Assembly (NCBI GenBank): GCA_027315365.1
Contig: DAHUYF010000168.1
Coordinates: 1 to 32,120 of the forward strand
Origin: Rhodospirillales bacterium
Lineage (GTDB): Bacteria; Pseudomonadota; Alphaproteobacteria; ATCC43930; CGMCC-115725
DNA length: 32,120 nucleotides
Direction of reading: 5' to 3'
Shown here: piece after piece, positions 1 to 8,123 of the stretch
How the letters are laid out: each line of letters starts with the position of its first letter
How positions within the stretch are numbered: the first letter of the stretch is position 1
Translations under genes and position numbers: made by a program
The notes under the pieces: model-generated
The model's database searches: none
The model's input: only the letters and a program-made list of their open reading frames with translations
Told to the model about the DNA's origin: nothing

Positions 1-2816
1 AGCGCCCAGGAGGGCAGCGCCGCGGCCGGGCGGTCCCGCTCGGCAAGCGGCTCGCGGCGGTCGGGTTTGGCGCGCTGCGGCGTCGCCAGCCGCCAGCCGC
101 GGCCGCGCCAGAGGCCGCCGCCGGGCTCGATCTCGATCGCCGCCGCGCCGGGTGCGGCTTCGAGGCCGCGGGCGACGAGGTGGTACCAGCATTGCTCGGG
201 CGGCGCCTGCCGGTTGCGCCAGCCGCAGATGTAGAGCCGGTCCTCGGCGCGGGTCAGCGCCACATAGAGCAGCCGCCGGTACTCGGCCTCGCGGCGCGCG
301 CGCGCCTCGGCGAGCGCCGCTTCCAGCGCCGGCGCGGCGCAGCCGTCATGCGCCTTCCACAGCGGCAGCCCCTCGCCGGTCCACAGCAGCGGCAGCGCCT
401 GGCGCGGCACCTGCATGGTGTCGGGCAGGAACACGATCGGCGCCTGCAGCCCCTTGGCGCCGTGCACGGTAAGCACGCGCACCTCGTTGCGCCCGCGCTG
501 CTCGAGGTCGCGCTTCACCTCGGTCTCGCCGGTGGCGAGCCAGTGCAGGAAGCCCTGCAGCGAAGGCCCGTGCATGCGCTCATAGGCGAGCGCCAGCGAC
601 AGGAACTCGTCGAGCGGATCCTCCGCCTCGGGGCCGAGCCGCGCCAGCACCGCGCGCCGGCCGCCCGCGGCGCCCAGCACCTCGGCGAAGAGCTCGTAAG
701 GCGGTGCGAAATCCGCGCGGGCCAGCAGCGCGCCGAGCCGCTGCGCGGCCGCGGCGAAATCCGGCTGCTCGCCAGCGCGCGCGCGCAGCTCCTGCCAAAG
801 CGAGCGCCGGCGCGGGAAGGCCAGATCGAACAGGCGCTCGTCATCGAAGCCGAAGAGCGGCCCTTTCAGCACCGTGGCCAGCGTCAGATCGTCGTCGGGC
901 AGCAGCAGGAACTGCCCCAGCGCCATCATGTCCTGCACCGCGAGCTGGTCGGTGAGCAGCATGCGGTCGACGCCGGCGACCGCGACCTCGACCTGCTTCA
1001 GCGCGCGCACCAGCTCGGTGACGAAGGCGCCGCGCCGCCGCACCAGCACCATGACGTCGCCCGCCTGCACCGGCCGGTCGCGCGCCGCCAGCCGCTCGCC
1101 GCGCTCGAGCCAGCCTTTGATGGTGGCGGCGATGGCCTGCGCCAGCAGCGCTTGCGGCGCGCGCAGCCGGCGCTGCTCCAGCGGCAGCTCCCAGGGCGCG
1201 GCGTCGGGCGCGGCGTCGGGCTCGACCGGCGGCCACAGCTCGACCAGCCCGGCATGGCCCTCGCGGAACGGAAGATGACGGATCGGCGCGCCGTCGAGCG
1301 CTACGCCGTCGCCCGCTTCGGCGCGGGCGAAGACCGCGTCGACGGCGGCGAGCACCGCGTCGGTCGAACGGAAGGAAATGTCGAGATCGACGCTGCGCCA
1401 GGAGCGTTGCGCCGCGGCCACGCGCGCCGCGAAATGTGCGCGCAGGCGCAGGAAGGCCTGGGGATCGGCGCGCTGGAAGCTGTAGATCGACTGCTTGGCG
1501 TCACCGACCGCGAAGATGGTGCGGCGCTCGGCGCGCGCGCCCTCGCCGGCGAAGAATTCGTCGGCCAGCGCCTGCACCACCTGCCACTGCTCGGGGTTGG
1601 TGTCCTGCGCCTCGTCGATCAGGATGTGGTCGAGGCCGCCATCGAGCTTGAACAGCACCCAGGGCGCCACCCCCGGGCGCTGCAGCAGATCGCGGGCGCC
1701 GAGCACGAGATCGTCGTAATCGAGCAGCGCGCGCGCGCTCTTGTGCCGCTCATAGGCCCCGAGCAGCGCGTCGCCCAGCCGCACCAGCGCGGTGGTCGCG
1801 GCATGGAGCGCCGCGGCGCCGCGCGCGGTCACGACCGCGGCCAGGCGTTCGGCCTCCGCCGCCAGCGCCGCCGCCGCCGCGGGCTGCCGCTCGGCGAGCT
1901 TCTTGGTCATGATGTTGGCGCGGCGCGGTCCTTCCCGGGTGAAGAAGGCGCGGAGATACTCGTCGAACAGCAGCACGCGATCGCTCAGGGATGCGGCGAG
2001 CCAGTCGTCGAGCCGGCGGCCGCATTTCTGGTCGTTGACGCCGCTTTGCAGCAGCAGCGACGCCGCGCGCCGGAGCGCGCCGCCCTCGAAGGCGGCATCG
2101 CGGCAGGCGGCGGCGACGATCCCGTCCTCGCTGGCGCCGGCGGCGAGGCCGAGCCGGTCGGCGAGCGACGCGGCGAAGGCCTCGGAGCCGCCGTCGAGCG
2201 CGCGGACGAGGCGCGCGCGCTCCAGCGCGAGCGCGCCGATCAGCGCATCGAAGCTGCGCTCGGGGATATGCCGCGTCACTTCGGCGAGCGCTGCGGCGAG
2301 GCCGTCATCGCCGCCGCGCGCCGCCGCCAGCACCGCCTCGCGCGCCGCCGCCAGCGCCTCGGCGGCGCTGCGCTCGTCCATCACCTCGAAATGCGGCGCA
2401 ACGCCGGCCTCGATCGGGAAGCGGCGCAGCAGCGACTGGCAGAAGGCGTGGATGGTCTCGATGCGCATGCCGCCCGGCGCGTCGAGCACGCGGGCGAAGA
2501 GCTGGCGCGCGCGCTGCAGCAGCGCCGCATCCGGCAGCGCGCCGGTGAGCGCCAGCAGCTCCTGCGCCAGTTCGCCCTCGCCGCGCACCGCCCAGAGGCC
2601 GAGACGCTGGTTGATCCGGTTCGCCATCTCGGCCGCGGCCGCCTTGGTGAAGGTGAGGCACAGGATGCGCGTCGGCGATGCGCCCGCCAGCATCAGCGCC
2701 AGCACGCGGTCGGTGAGCACCTTGGTCTTGCCGGTGCCGGCCGAAGCGGCGACCCAGACCGAGGCGGCGACGTCGGCGGCCTCCTGCTGGCGCTTGCCGG
2801 GATCGGGTGCGGTCAT
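1..2816 (-). CDS. addA: AddA, double-strand break repair helicase-nuclease subunit (partial, C-terminus outside window)
   Basis: UvrD-like helicase subunit of the AddAB complex, which resects double-strand breaks for RecA-dependent repair in the cytoplasm. The ATG at 2816 opens a frame with no stop to the window edge, about 938 residues. The Walker A motif ASAGTGKT lies at residues 24-31, followed by KVLTDRVLAL. Further along are IETIHAFCQSLLRRFP, the Walker B segment HILIDEAQDTNPEQWQ, then AVGDAKQSIYSFQRADP, VLTVHGAKGL and YVALTRAEDRLYICGW, all classic superfamily 1 helicase motifs. The C-terminal nuclease domain is beyond position 1. The start overlaps the addB stop by 4 bases (ATGA), so the two subunits are probably translationally coupled. 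Identity is secure. Confidence 0.96.
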   Translation of the reverse strand, partial: MTAPDPGKRQQEAADVAASVWVAASAGTGKTKVLTDRVLALMLAGASPTRILCLTFTKAAAAEMANRINQRLGLWAVRGEGELAQELLALTGALPDAALLQRARQLFARVLDAPGGMRIETIHAFCQSLLRRFPIEAGVAPHFEVMDERSAAEALAAAREAVLAAARGGDDGLAAALAEVTRHIPERSFDALIGALALERARLVRALDGGSEAFAASLADRLGLAAGASEDGIVAAACRDAAFEGGALRRAASLLLQSGVNDQKCGRRLDDWLAASLSDRVLLFDEYLRAFFTREGPRRANIMTKKLAERQPAAAAALAAEAERLAAVVTARGAAALHAATTALVRLGDALLGAYERHKSARALLDYDDLVLGARDLLQRPGVAPWVLFKLDGGLDHILIDEAQDTNPEQWQVVQALADEFFAGEGARAERRTIFAVGDAKQSIYSFQRADPQAFLRLRAHFAARVAAAQRSWRSVDLDISFRSTDAVLAAVDAVFARAEAGDGVALDGAPIRHLPFREGHAGLVELWPPVEPDAAPDAAPWELPLEQRRLRAPQALLAQAIAATIKGWLERGERLAARDRPVQAGDVMVLVRRRGAFVTELVRALKQVEVAVAGVDRMLLTDQLAVQDMMALGQFLLLPDDDLTLATVLKGPLFGFDDERLFDLAFPRRRSLWQELRARAGEQPDFAAAAQRLGALLARADFAPPYELFAEVLGAAGGRRAVLARLGPEAEDPLDEFLSLALAYERMHGPSLQGFLHWLATGETEVKRDLEQRGRNEVRVLTVHGAKGLQAPIVFLPDTMQVPRQALPLLWTGEGLPLWKAHDGCAAPALEAALAEARARREAEYRRLLYVALTRAEDRLYICGWRNRQAPPEQCWYHLVARGLEAAPGAAAIEIEPGGGLWRGRGWRLATPQRAKPDRREPLAERDRPAAALPSWA

Positions 2817-5764
2817 TCGCCGCCCTCGCCCAAGACCGACCATTCCTTGATCCGCGCCAGATGCGCGTAATCGGAATATCGCGGCGCGCGGTCCGGCCGC
2901 GGCACGGCGCGGTAGGGCGTGTCGGGATTGTCGAAGCCGGCGATCAGCTGCGCCAGGCCCTGCAGCGCATCGTCGATGAGGCGGCGCAGATCCTCCGCGT
3001 TCTTCGCCGGCATCACCGGCTCGCCGGCGGGATCGCCGCCGGTGAGCCGCCAGTATTCGAGCCCGGTCACGAACTCGGCGGCGAGACCGGCGAAGCCGCC
3101 ATTCTCGGCAATCGCCGCCTCGAGCGGCAGCTGCGGCGAGAATCCGAGCGCCACCTCCTCCGTCTTGGGCACGGCGCCGGTCTTGTAGTCGACCAGCACC
3201 AGCCCGCCCTCGCGGCGGCGGTCGATGCGGTCGGCCTTGGCGGTAAGCGTGAAGCTGCCCGCCGGCGCCGACAGCTCGAGCCGGCCGGCGAGCTCGCTGC
3301 CGATCAGCGCCAGATGGCGACGGCGCTCGCGCTCCCCGGCGATGAACCAGCGCGCGATGCGCTCGAAGCGCGGCCACCAGAAGGCGCGCACGCCGGGCCG
3401 CTCCAGCGCGGTGCCGAAGGCGGCGGCGCCCAGCGCCAGAAGCTGCGCCTCGGCATCCTCCGGCAGCGCGGCGGGATGCCGGCGCAGGAAGCCGTCGAGC
3501 GCGGCGTGGATCGCCTCGCCGCGCTCGGCCGCGCCGGGATCGGCGTCGATCGGCTCGAGCGCGCTGAGCCGCAGTATCTTGCGCGCATAGATCGCATAGG
3601 GATCGCGCATCCAGGTCTCGACCTGGGTCACCGAGAGCGCGCGCGGCCGCGCCGCGAGCGGCGGGCGCGGCGCCGGCGGCGGCAGCACGATGCGACGCTC
3701 GGGCCGGTCGAGCAGCGCCTGCCAGGCGAGCGGGCCGCCCGAAGGAAGCGGCTGCCAGGCGAGGCCGGCGGCGGCCATCACCGTGTCGAGGCGCAGCAGC
3801 CAGCGCGACGGCACTGTGGGCGCGCCTTCGACGCGGCTGGCGCGGGTCATCACCGCCTCGCGCGCGCCCAGCGCCTGAACGAAATCATGCGCCGCGGCGC
3901 CGATGCGGCGCTCGGGCGGCGGCAGGCCGAAATCGCGGCGCATCGGCCGCGACAGCCAGGGGTCGCTCTCGGTCTCGGGCGGCCAGACGCCTTCGTTGAG
4001 GCCGCCGAGGACGACCAGATCCGCCTGCTGCAGCCGCGCCTCGAGCAGGCCCCAGATGGCGAGCCGCGGATGCCGGCCGTAGCGCGGCCGCACCACCGGC
4101 CGGGCGATCAGCGCCGCGAAGAGCGCGGGATAGTCGCGGCCGGCGATCGGCGGCAGCCGGTCGGCGCCGGCCAGCAGCTCCGCCACGAACTCGGCCGCGG
4201 CTTCGCCCGCCTCGGCGCGCCACAGCCGCTCGGCGCCGCTCTCGGCCTCGCTCGCCGCCAGCGCCTCGGCGGCGGCGATATGCGCGCGCAGCAGCGCCGC
4301 GAGCCCGACCTCTTCGGCGGCGAGCGCCTGCAGCAGCGGCGCCAGCGCCGCTTCGAGCGTCGCCGCCAGCGCCACGAGGTCGTGCTCGCGCGGCAGCACC
4401 GCGGCGAGCCCGGCCAGGCCCGGCGCCGGGCGCGGGCCGCGCAGCGCCGCGATCTCCAGCCGGCGTACCAGCGCGCGGCAGTCCTCCGGCGCGCGGCCGG
4501 CGGCGGCGAGCGGATGCTTCAGCGCAGCCAGCAGCGGCAGCGGCGCGAGGTCCTCGGCGGCGAGATCGAGCACCAGGCGCAGGAAGAGGCCGGGCGGCGT
4601 CTTGTCCAGGGCCGCGCCGGCGCTGTCGTCGATCTCGATCTCCCAGCGCTTCAGCTCGGCCGCGACGCGCCGCGCCAGGCCGCGATCGGGAGTGACCAGC
4701 GCCGCGGTCTTCTCCGGCGTCTCCAGCGCCTGGCGCAGCAGCAGTGCGATCGCCGCCGCCTCTTCCTGCGGCCCGGCGCAATCGAGCCGCATCAGCCCCT
4801 GGAGCGCCGCCTGGTCGATGCCGGCAAGCTCGCGCCAGCGATGGCTTTCGACCGCCGGGCGCAGCGCCTCGGCGACGAGCCGCCGCCGCCCCGAGGGTCC
4901 GTGCGCCAGGCCGGGCGCCGGCCAATCCGCCACCAGCGCCGCATCGGCCTCGAGGCGCTTCAGCAGCAGCGCCAGGAGATGCTGCGGATGGGCGGGGTCG
5001 CCGGCGACCGCGTCCCAATCCTCGATGCCGCGGTCGAGGCCGGGCAGCACCACTGCGCCCTGCGGCAAGCGCGCCACCACCGCCATCAGCTCCGCCACCG
5101 CGGCGACGCCGCCGGTCATTCCCGCGGCGATGATGCGCGTCGCCGGCGGGTGGCTCCGCCACGCCTCGGCCTGGGCGCGCAGCACCAGGTTGCGGCGGGT
5201 CGCGGGGTCGATGCCGCCGAGCTCGGCCAGATGCCGCGGCCAATGCTCGGTGAGGATGGCGAGGAACTCCAGCACCTGCTGCCAGTGCTGGGCGAGCTCG
5301 GCCGGCACCAGCCCGGCGAGATGCGCGACGTCGCTGCCCTCGGTCTCGACCTCGTCGAGGAAGCGCGACAGCGCCAGCGCCAGCGGCGCCGCCTGGCCGG
5401 CGGTGAGCGGCCCGCTGCCCCGCGCGCGGCCCCAGGCGAGCACCAGCCGGGTGAGCGCCAATTGGCGCTGCAGCTCCGGCACCGCCGGCGGGATATCGAC
5501 GCCGCTCGGCGCCGCGCCGTCATCGCTGCCGAACGCCAGCTCCTCGGCATCGACATCGCCCACCGGCACGAGCCGCGGCAGCAGCAGCGCGCGGCCGGCG
5601 CTGGCGCGCAGGAACGCCTCGCCGAGCGCCCGCGCCGCGCGCCGCGTCGGCAGCAGGATGGTGATCCGCGCCAGCGCCAGGGGATCGTCGCCGCTCTCCG
5701 CGCGCAGCCCCGCGACCAGCGCGTCGAGGAAGGGGAGGTCGGAGGCGATGGTGAAGAGACGCAT
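2813..5764 (-). CDS. addB: AddB, double-strand break repair protein
   Basis: Partner subunit of AddA, 983 residues, a normal length for alphaproteobacterial AddB. The N-terminus (MRLFTIASDLPFLDALVAGL) leads into a degenerate helicase-like region that has no Walker A motif but contains LLPTRRAARALGEAFL. The C-terminal RecB-family nuclease domain shows AERGEAIHAALDGFL, then AKADRIDRRREGGLVLVDYKTG near residue 850, which holds the catalytic Asp and Lys. Bacillus AddB has four Cys residues binding an iron-sulfur cluster around this domain. I see only two Cys in this protein, both well upstream (LDCAGPQ and PEDCRAL), so a cluster is unlikely. The ATG at 5764 is the first good start. A 102-base gap separates it from murU upstream. 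Confidence 0.95.
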   Translation of the reverse strand: MRLFTIASDLPFLDALVAGLRAESGDDPLALARITILLPTRRAARALGEAFLRASAGRALLLPRLVPVGDVDAEELAFGSDDGAAPSGVDIPPAVPELQRQLALTRLVLAWGRARGSGPLTAGQAAPLALALSRFLDEVETEGSDVAHLAGLVPAELAQHWQQVLEFLAILTEHWPRHLAELGGIDPATRRNLVLRAQAEAWRSHPPATRIIAAGMTGGVAAVAELMAVVARLPQGAVVLPGLDRGIEDWDAVAGDPAHPQHLLALLLKRLEADAALVADWPAPGLAHGPSGRRRLVAEALRPAVESHRWRELAGIDQAALQGLMRLDCAGPQEEAAAIALLLRQALETPEKTAALVTPDRGLARRVAAELKRWEIEIDDSAGAALDKTPPGLFLRLVLDLAAEDLAPLPLLAALKHPLAAAGRAPEDCRALVRRLEIAALRGPRPAPGLAGLAAVLPREHDLVALAATLEAALAPLLQALAAEEVGLAALLRAHIAAAEALAASEAESGAERLWRAEAGEAAAEFVAELLAGADRLPPIAGRDYPALFAALIARPVVRPRYGRHPRLAIWGLLEARLQQADLVVLGGLNEGVWPPETESDPWLSRPMRRDFGLPPPERRIGAAAHDFVQALGAREAVMTRASRVEGAPTVPSRWLLRLDTVMAAAGLAWQPLPSGGPLAWQALLDRPERRIVLPPPAPRPPLAARPRALSVTQVETWMRDPYAIYARKILRLSALEPIDADPGAAERGEAIHAALDGFLRRHPAALPEDAEAQLLALGAAAFGTALERPGVRAFWWPRFERIARWFIAGERERRRHLALIGSELAGRLELSAPAGSFTLTAKADRIDRRREGGLVLVDYKTGAVPKTEEVALGFSPQLPLEAAIAENGGFAGLAAEFVTGLEYWRLTGGDPAGEPVMPAKNAEDLRRLIDDALQGLAQLIAGFDNPDTPYRAVPRPDRAPRYSDYAHLARIKEWSVLGEGGE

Positions 5765-5804
5765 GGGGCTCAGCCTCCGGGCGCGATCGCGGTATCGCCC
5801 CGCC

Positions 5805-5836
5805 CCTCCCTCCCGCCAGAGGCGAGGTCAGGGAGG
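5805..5836. repeat. Hairpin in the murU-addB gap
   Basis: CCTCCCT (5805-5811) pairs with AGGGAGG (5830-5836). A nested CGCC/GGCG stem (5814-5817 with 5821-5824) surrounds the loop AGA. It lies in the only real gap of the tsaE-to-addA gene run. There is no T-run, so it is not a standard terminator. It may be a short GC-rich intergenic repeat or may modulate addB expression. Confidence 0.45.
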
Positions 5837-5866
5837 CGGCGGGCCACGGACTCGTCACATCGAAAC

Positions 5867-6592
5867 CTACCGCTCCGTGCGATGGGTCGCGAGACGTTCC
5901 TCGGCGAGTGCCAGGCCGTGCGGCGTGCCGATATGGTACCACTCGCCGTCATGGACGATAGCGGCGAGCCGGCCGGCGGCTATCGCGCGGTCGTAGAGCG
6001 CGTTGAGCGAGAACCGGCCCGGCGCGCAGTCGGCGAACAGCCGCTTCGAGAGCAGCTGCACTCCGGCGAAGAGATGCGGCGCCACCTCGCGCTCGCCGCG
6101 CCGGCGCGGATGGCCCAGCGGGTCGATGATGAAGTCGCCGCGACCGTCATAGCCCAGCGCGGTGACCGTGCGCTGCAGCAGCAGCACCGCGTCGTGGCGT
6201 TCGGGATCGAAGGCGCGCGCCAGCCGCAGCAGCGCCGATTTCTTGCCGTCGAGCCAGAAGACGTCGGAATTGACCACGTAGAAGAACTCGTCGAGCAGCG
6301 GCAGCGCCTGCAGCACGCCGCCGCCGGTCTCGAGCAGCGTCTCCTCCCGCGACACGGTGATCGCCGGCGGCGCCGGGCGGGCCGCGAGATGCCGCTCGAT
6401 CATCGCCGCCTTCCAATGCGCGTTGACGACGACGCGCTCGACGCCGGCATCGGCGAGGCGGTCGATGGCGTGATCGAGCAGCGCCCGGCCGCGCAGCGGC
6501 ACCAGCGGCTTCGGCAGGTGCTCGGTGATCGGGCGCAGGCGCAGGCCGAGCCCGGCCGCCAGCACCATGCCGGAGGTGGGGGCGAGGTTCAT
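5867..6592 (-). CDS. murU: MurU, N-acetylmuramate-1-phosphate uridylyltransferase
   Basis: A sugar-1-phosphate nucleotidyltransferase of 241 residues. The nucleotide-binding signature VLAAGLGLRLRPITEHLPKP spans residues 10-29, the metal-site NSD motif is in FFYVVNSDVFW near residue 109, and WYHIGTPHGLALAE is near the C-terminus. In the known anabolic recycling route of Pseudomonas, AmgK phosphorylates MurNAc to MurNAc-1-phosphate and MurU converts it to UDP-MurNAc, bypassing the fosfomycin-sensitive MurA step. amgK lies immediately upstream with a 4-base ATGA overlap, which supports MurU over other sugar nucleotidyltransferases. Exact substrate is inferred from family and context. Confidence 0.88.
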   Translation of the reverse strand: MNLAPTSGMVLAAGLGLRLRPITEHLPKPLVPLRGRALLDHAIDRLADAGVERVVVNAHWKAAMIERHLAARPAPPAITVSREETLLETGGGVLQALPLLDEFFYVVNSDVFWLDGKKSALLRLARAFDPERHDAVLLLQRTVTALGYDGRGDFIIDPLGHPRRRGEREVAPHLFAGVQLLSKRLFADCAPGRFSLNALYDRAIAAGRLAAIVHDGEWYHIGTPHGLALAEERLATHRTER

Positions 6593-7596
6593 GCGGCGGA
6601 GGGGTGGGACGGGATGCCGCGGCGATCGGCGGGAATGTGGCGATCGAGCCAGCGCGCCAGCGGCGCCAGCGCGGGATGGGCGAGATCGCCCTCGATCAGC
6701 CGCCAGACGCGCGGGATGTGCGCGAGATAGGCGCCCTTGCCGTCGCGCCGCGAGAGGCGGGTGAAGATGCCGACGATCTTGCAGTTGCGCTGCGCCCCCA
6801 GCACGGCATAGGAGGCGGCGAACGCCGCGCGGTCGAGCGTGGGGAAAGCCGCGAGATAGCGCGCGCGCATCGCGGCGGCCAGAGCCTGCGGCACATCGCG
6901 GCGCGCATCCTCCAGCAGCGAGACGAGATCGTAGGTCACGGGCCCGATCACCGCGTCCTGGAAATCGAGGAGGCCGCAGGCGGCGATCCCCTCGCGCCCG
7001 TCGAGCAGCATCAGGTTGTCGACATGGTAGTCGCGCAGCACCAGGCTCGCCGGCACGCCACGCGCCGGCGGCAGCAGCCGGCGCCAGAGCGCCAGATACT
7101 CCTCGCGCAGGCCCGGCTCGGCGGCCCGTCCGGTCATCGCCGGCAGGTACCAGTCGACCAGCAGCACCGCCTCGGCGAGCAGCCGTTCGTCGTCATAGGG
7201 CGGAACCTGCGGCGGCGCCGCGTCCAGGCCGCGATGGAGCGCCACCAGCAGGTCGACGGCGAGCGCATAGAGCGGCTCCTCCGCCGCGCCGTCGGCCAGG
7301 AGCCGCGTATAGGTGGCGTCGCCGAAATCCTCGAGCAGCAGCAGCCCGGCGGCGACGTCCTCGGCGAGGATGCCCGGCGCGCTGAAGCCCAGGCCGCGCA
7401 GCAGGCGGGCGATCGCCAGGAACGGCCGCACATCCTCCTGCGGCGGCGGCGCGTCCATCAGCACCGCGCGGAAGGGCGGCGCCTCGAGCCGGTCGTAGCG
7501 GCGGAAGGAGGCGTCGCCGGCGAGCGTGCGGCGCGCCGCGTCGCCCCAGCCGGCAGCGGCGAGGAACCCGGCAATGAGCTCGGCCCGCTCAGCCAT
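6589..7596 (-). CDS. amgK: AmgK, N-acetylmuramate/N-acetylglucosamine anomeric kinase
   Basis: A 335-residue member of the aminoglycoside phosphotransferase (APH) kinase fold. It has an N-terminal nucleotide-binding segment (LAGDASFRRYDRL), the catalytic loop VLRDYHVDNLMLL with catalytic Asp189, and the metal-binding LLDFQDAVIGPVTYDL with Asp211. Pairing with a MurU-type nucleotidyltransferase indicates a cell-wall-sugar kinase, not an antibiotic resistance enzyme. It overlaps murU by 4 bases and tsaE by 8 bases, so all three are likely co-transcribed. In the known pathway it phosphorylates the C1 hydroxyl of MurNAc and GlcNAc using ATP. Confidence 0.88.
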   Translation of the reverse strand: MAERAELIAGFLAAAGWGDAARRTLAGDASFRRYDRLEAPPFRAVLMDAPPPQEDVRPFLAIARLLRGLGFSAPGILAEDVAAGLLLLEDFGDATYTRLLADGAAEEPLYALAVDLLVALHRGLDAAPPQVPPYDDERLLAEAVLLVDWYLPAMTGRAAEPGLREEYLALWRRLLPPARGVPASLVLRDYHVDNLMLLDGREGIAACGLLDFQDAVIGPVTYDLVSLLEDARRDVPQALAAAMRARYLAAFPTLDRAAFAASYAVLGAQRNCKIVGIFTRLSRRDGKGAYLAHIPRVWRLIEGDLAHPALAPLARWLDRHIPADRRGIPSHPSAA

Positions 7597-8068
7597 CGGC
7601 GATGCCCTGAAGCCGCTCGGCCCAGGCGCCGGCGGCGGCGAGCCGCGCGGTGCGCGCGCCGGGATCGCGCCCTTCCGCCAAGGCCAGCAGCAGGTGCCCG
7701 GCGGGCAGCAGCGCGCCCAGCCGCTCCGGCCATTCGATCAGGCTGATGCCGTCGCCCCAGGCCTCCTCGATGCCGAGCTCGAGGGCTTCTTCCGGCGCGC
7801 GCAGGCGATAGAGGTCGAAATGCCACACCGGCGGCTTGCCGGCGAAGGCGTAGATCTCGACCAGGGTGAAGGTCGGGCTCGGCACTTCGGTCGCGGCGCC
7901 GCCACAGGCGCGGATGAAGGCGCGGGCGAAGCTGGTCTTGCCGCTGCCGAGCGGGCCGGCGAGAGCGATGACATCGCCCTGCCGGGCGCGCAAGGCCAGC
8001 CGCGCCGCGAGGCGGGCGGTGGCGGCCTCATCCGGCAATGCGACGAGCAACTCTCGGGCGGCGATCAC
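7589..8068 (-). CDS. tsaE: TsaE, tRNA t6A biosynthesis ATPase
   Basis: A small P-loop ATPase of 159 residues needed, with TsaB, TsaC and TsaD, for threonylcarbamoylation of A37 in ANN-decoding tRNAs. The Walker A motif AGPLGSGKTSF has Lys44. Family motifs follow in order: PSPTFTLVEIY, WHFDLYRLRAPEEALELG and ISLIEWPERLG. The start is a GTG at 8068, with AAGGGG six bases upstream as a Shine-Dalgarno. It is the first gene of the tsaE-amgK-murU-addB-addA run. The gene before it (Gfo/Idh) ends 55 bases upstream on the same strand, so readthrough is possible. Confidence 0.94.
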   Translation of the reverse strand: MIAARELLVALPDEAATARLAARLALRARQGDVIALAGPLGSGKTSFARAFIRACGGAATEVPSPTFTLVEIYAFAGKPPVWHFDLYRLRAPEEALELGIEEAWGDGISLIEWPERLGALLPAGHLLLALAEGRDPGARTARLAAAGAWAERLQGIADG

Positions 8069-8108
8069 GGCGCCCCTTGTATCCCGTTCCGCCGCACCGC
8101 CGCAACCG

Positions 8109-8122
8109 CCGCGGCGCCGCGG
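8109..8122. repeat. 14-base GC palindrome upstream of tsaE
   Basis: CCGCGGCGCCGCGG is a perfect palindrome directly after the stop of the Gfo/Idh gene and 41 bases before the tsaE start. It has no T-run. It may contribute a weak transcript end or may be fortuitous in this GC-rich DNA. Confidence 0.35.
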
Positions 8123-8123
8123 G

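Noticed and set aside
180-6730. Long plus-strand open frames (about 900 and 1300 codons) opposite addA, addB and murU
   Set aside because: Their products are Arg/Gln/Ala-rich low-information sequence with no motif, as expected antisense to GC-rich genes, while the minus strand encodes textbook AddA, AddB and MurU.
6589-7596. Aminoglycoside resistance phosphotransferase
   Set aside because: It shares the kinase fold, but coupling to murU and the YHVDN active-site form point to AmgK.
8076-8105. Promoter TTGCGG-18-TACAAG before tsaE
   Set aside because: It would start transcription at about the GTG and remove the AAGGGG Shine-Dalgarno from the message, and the boxes match poorly.
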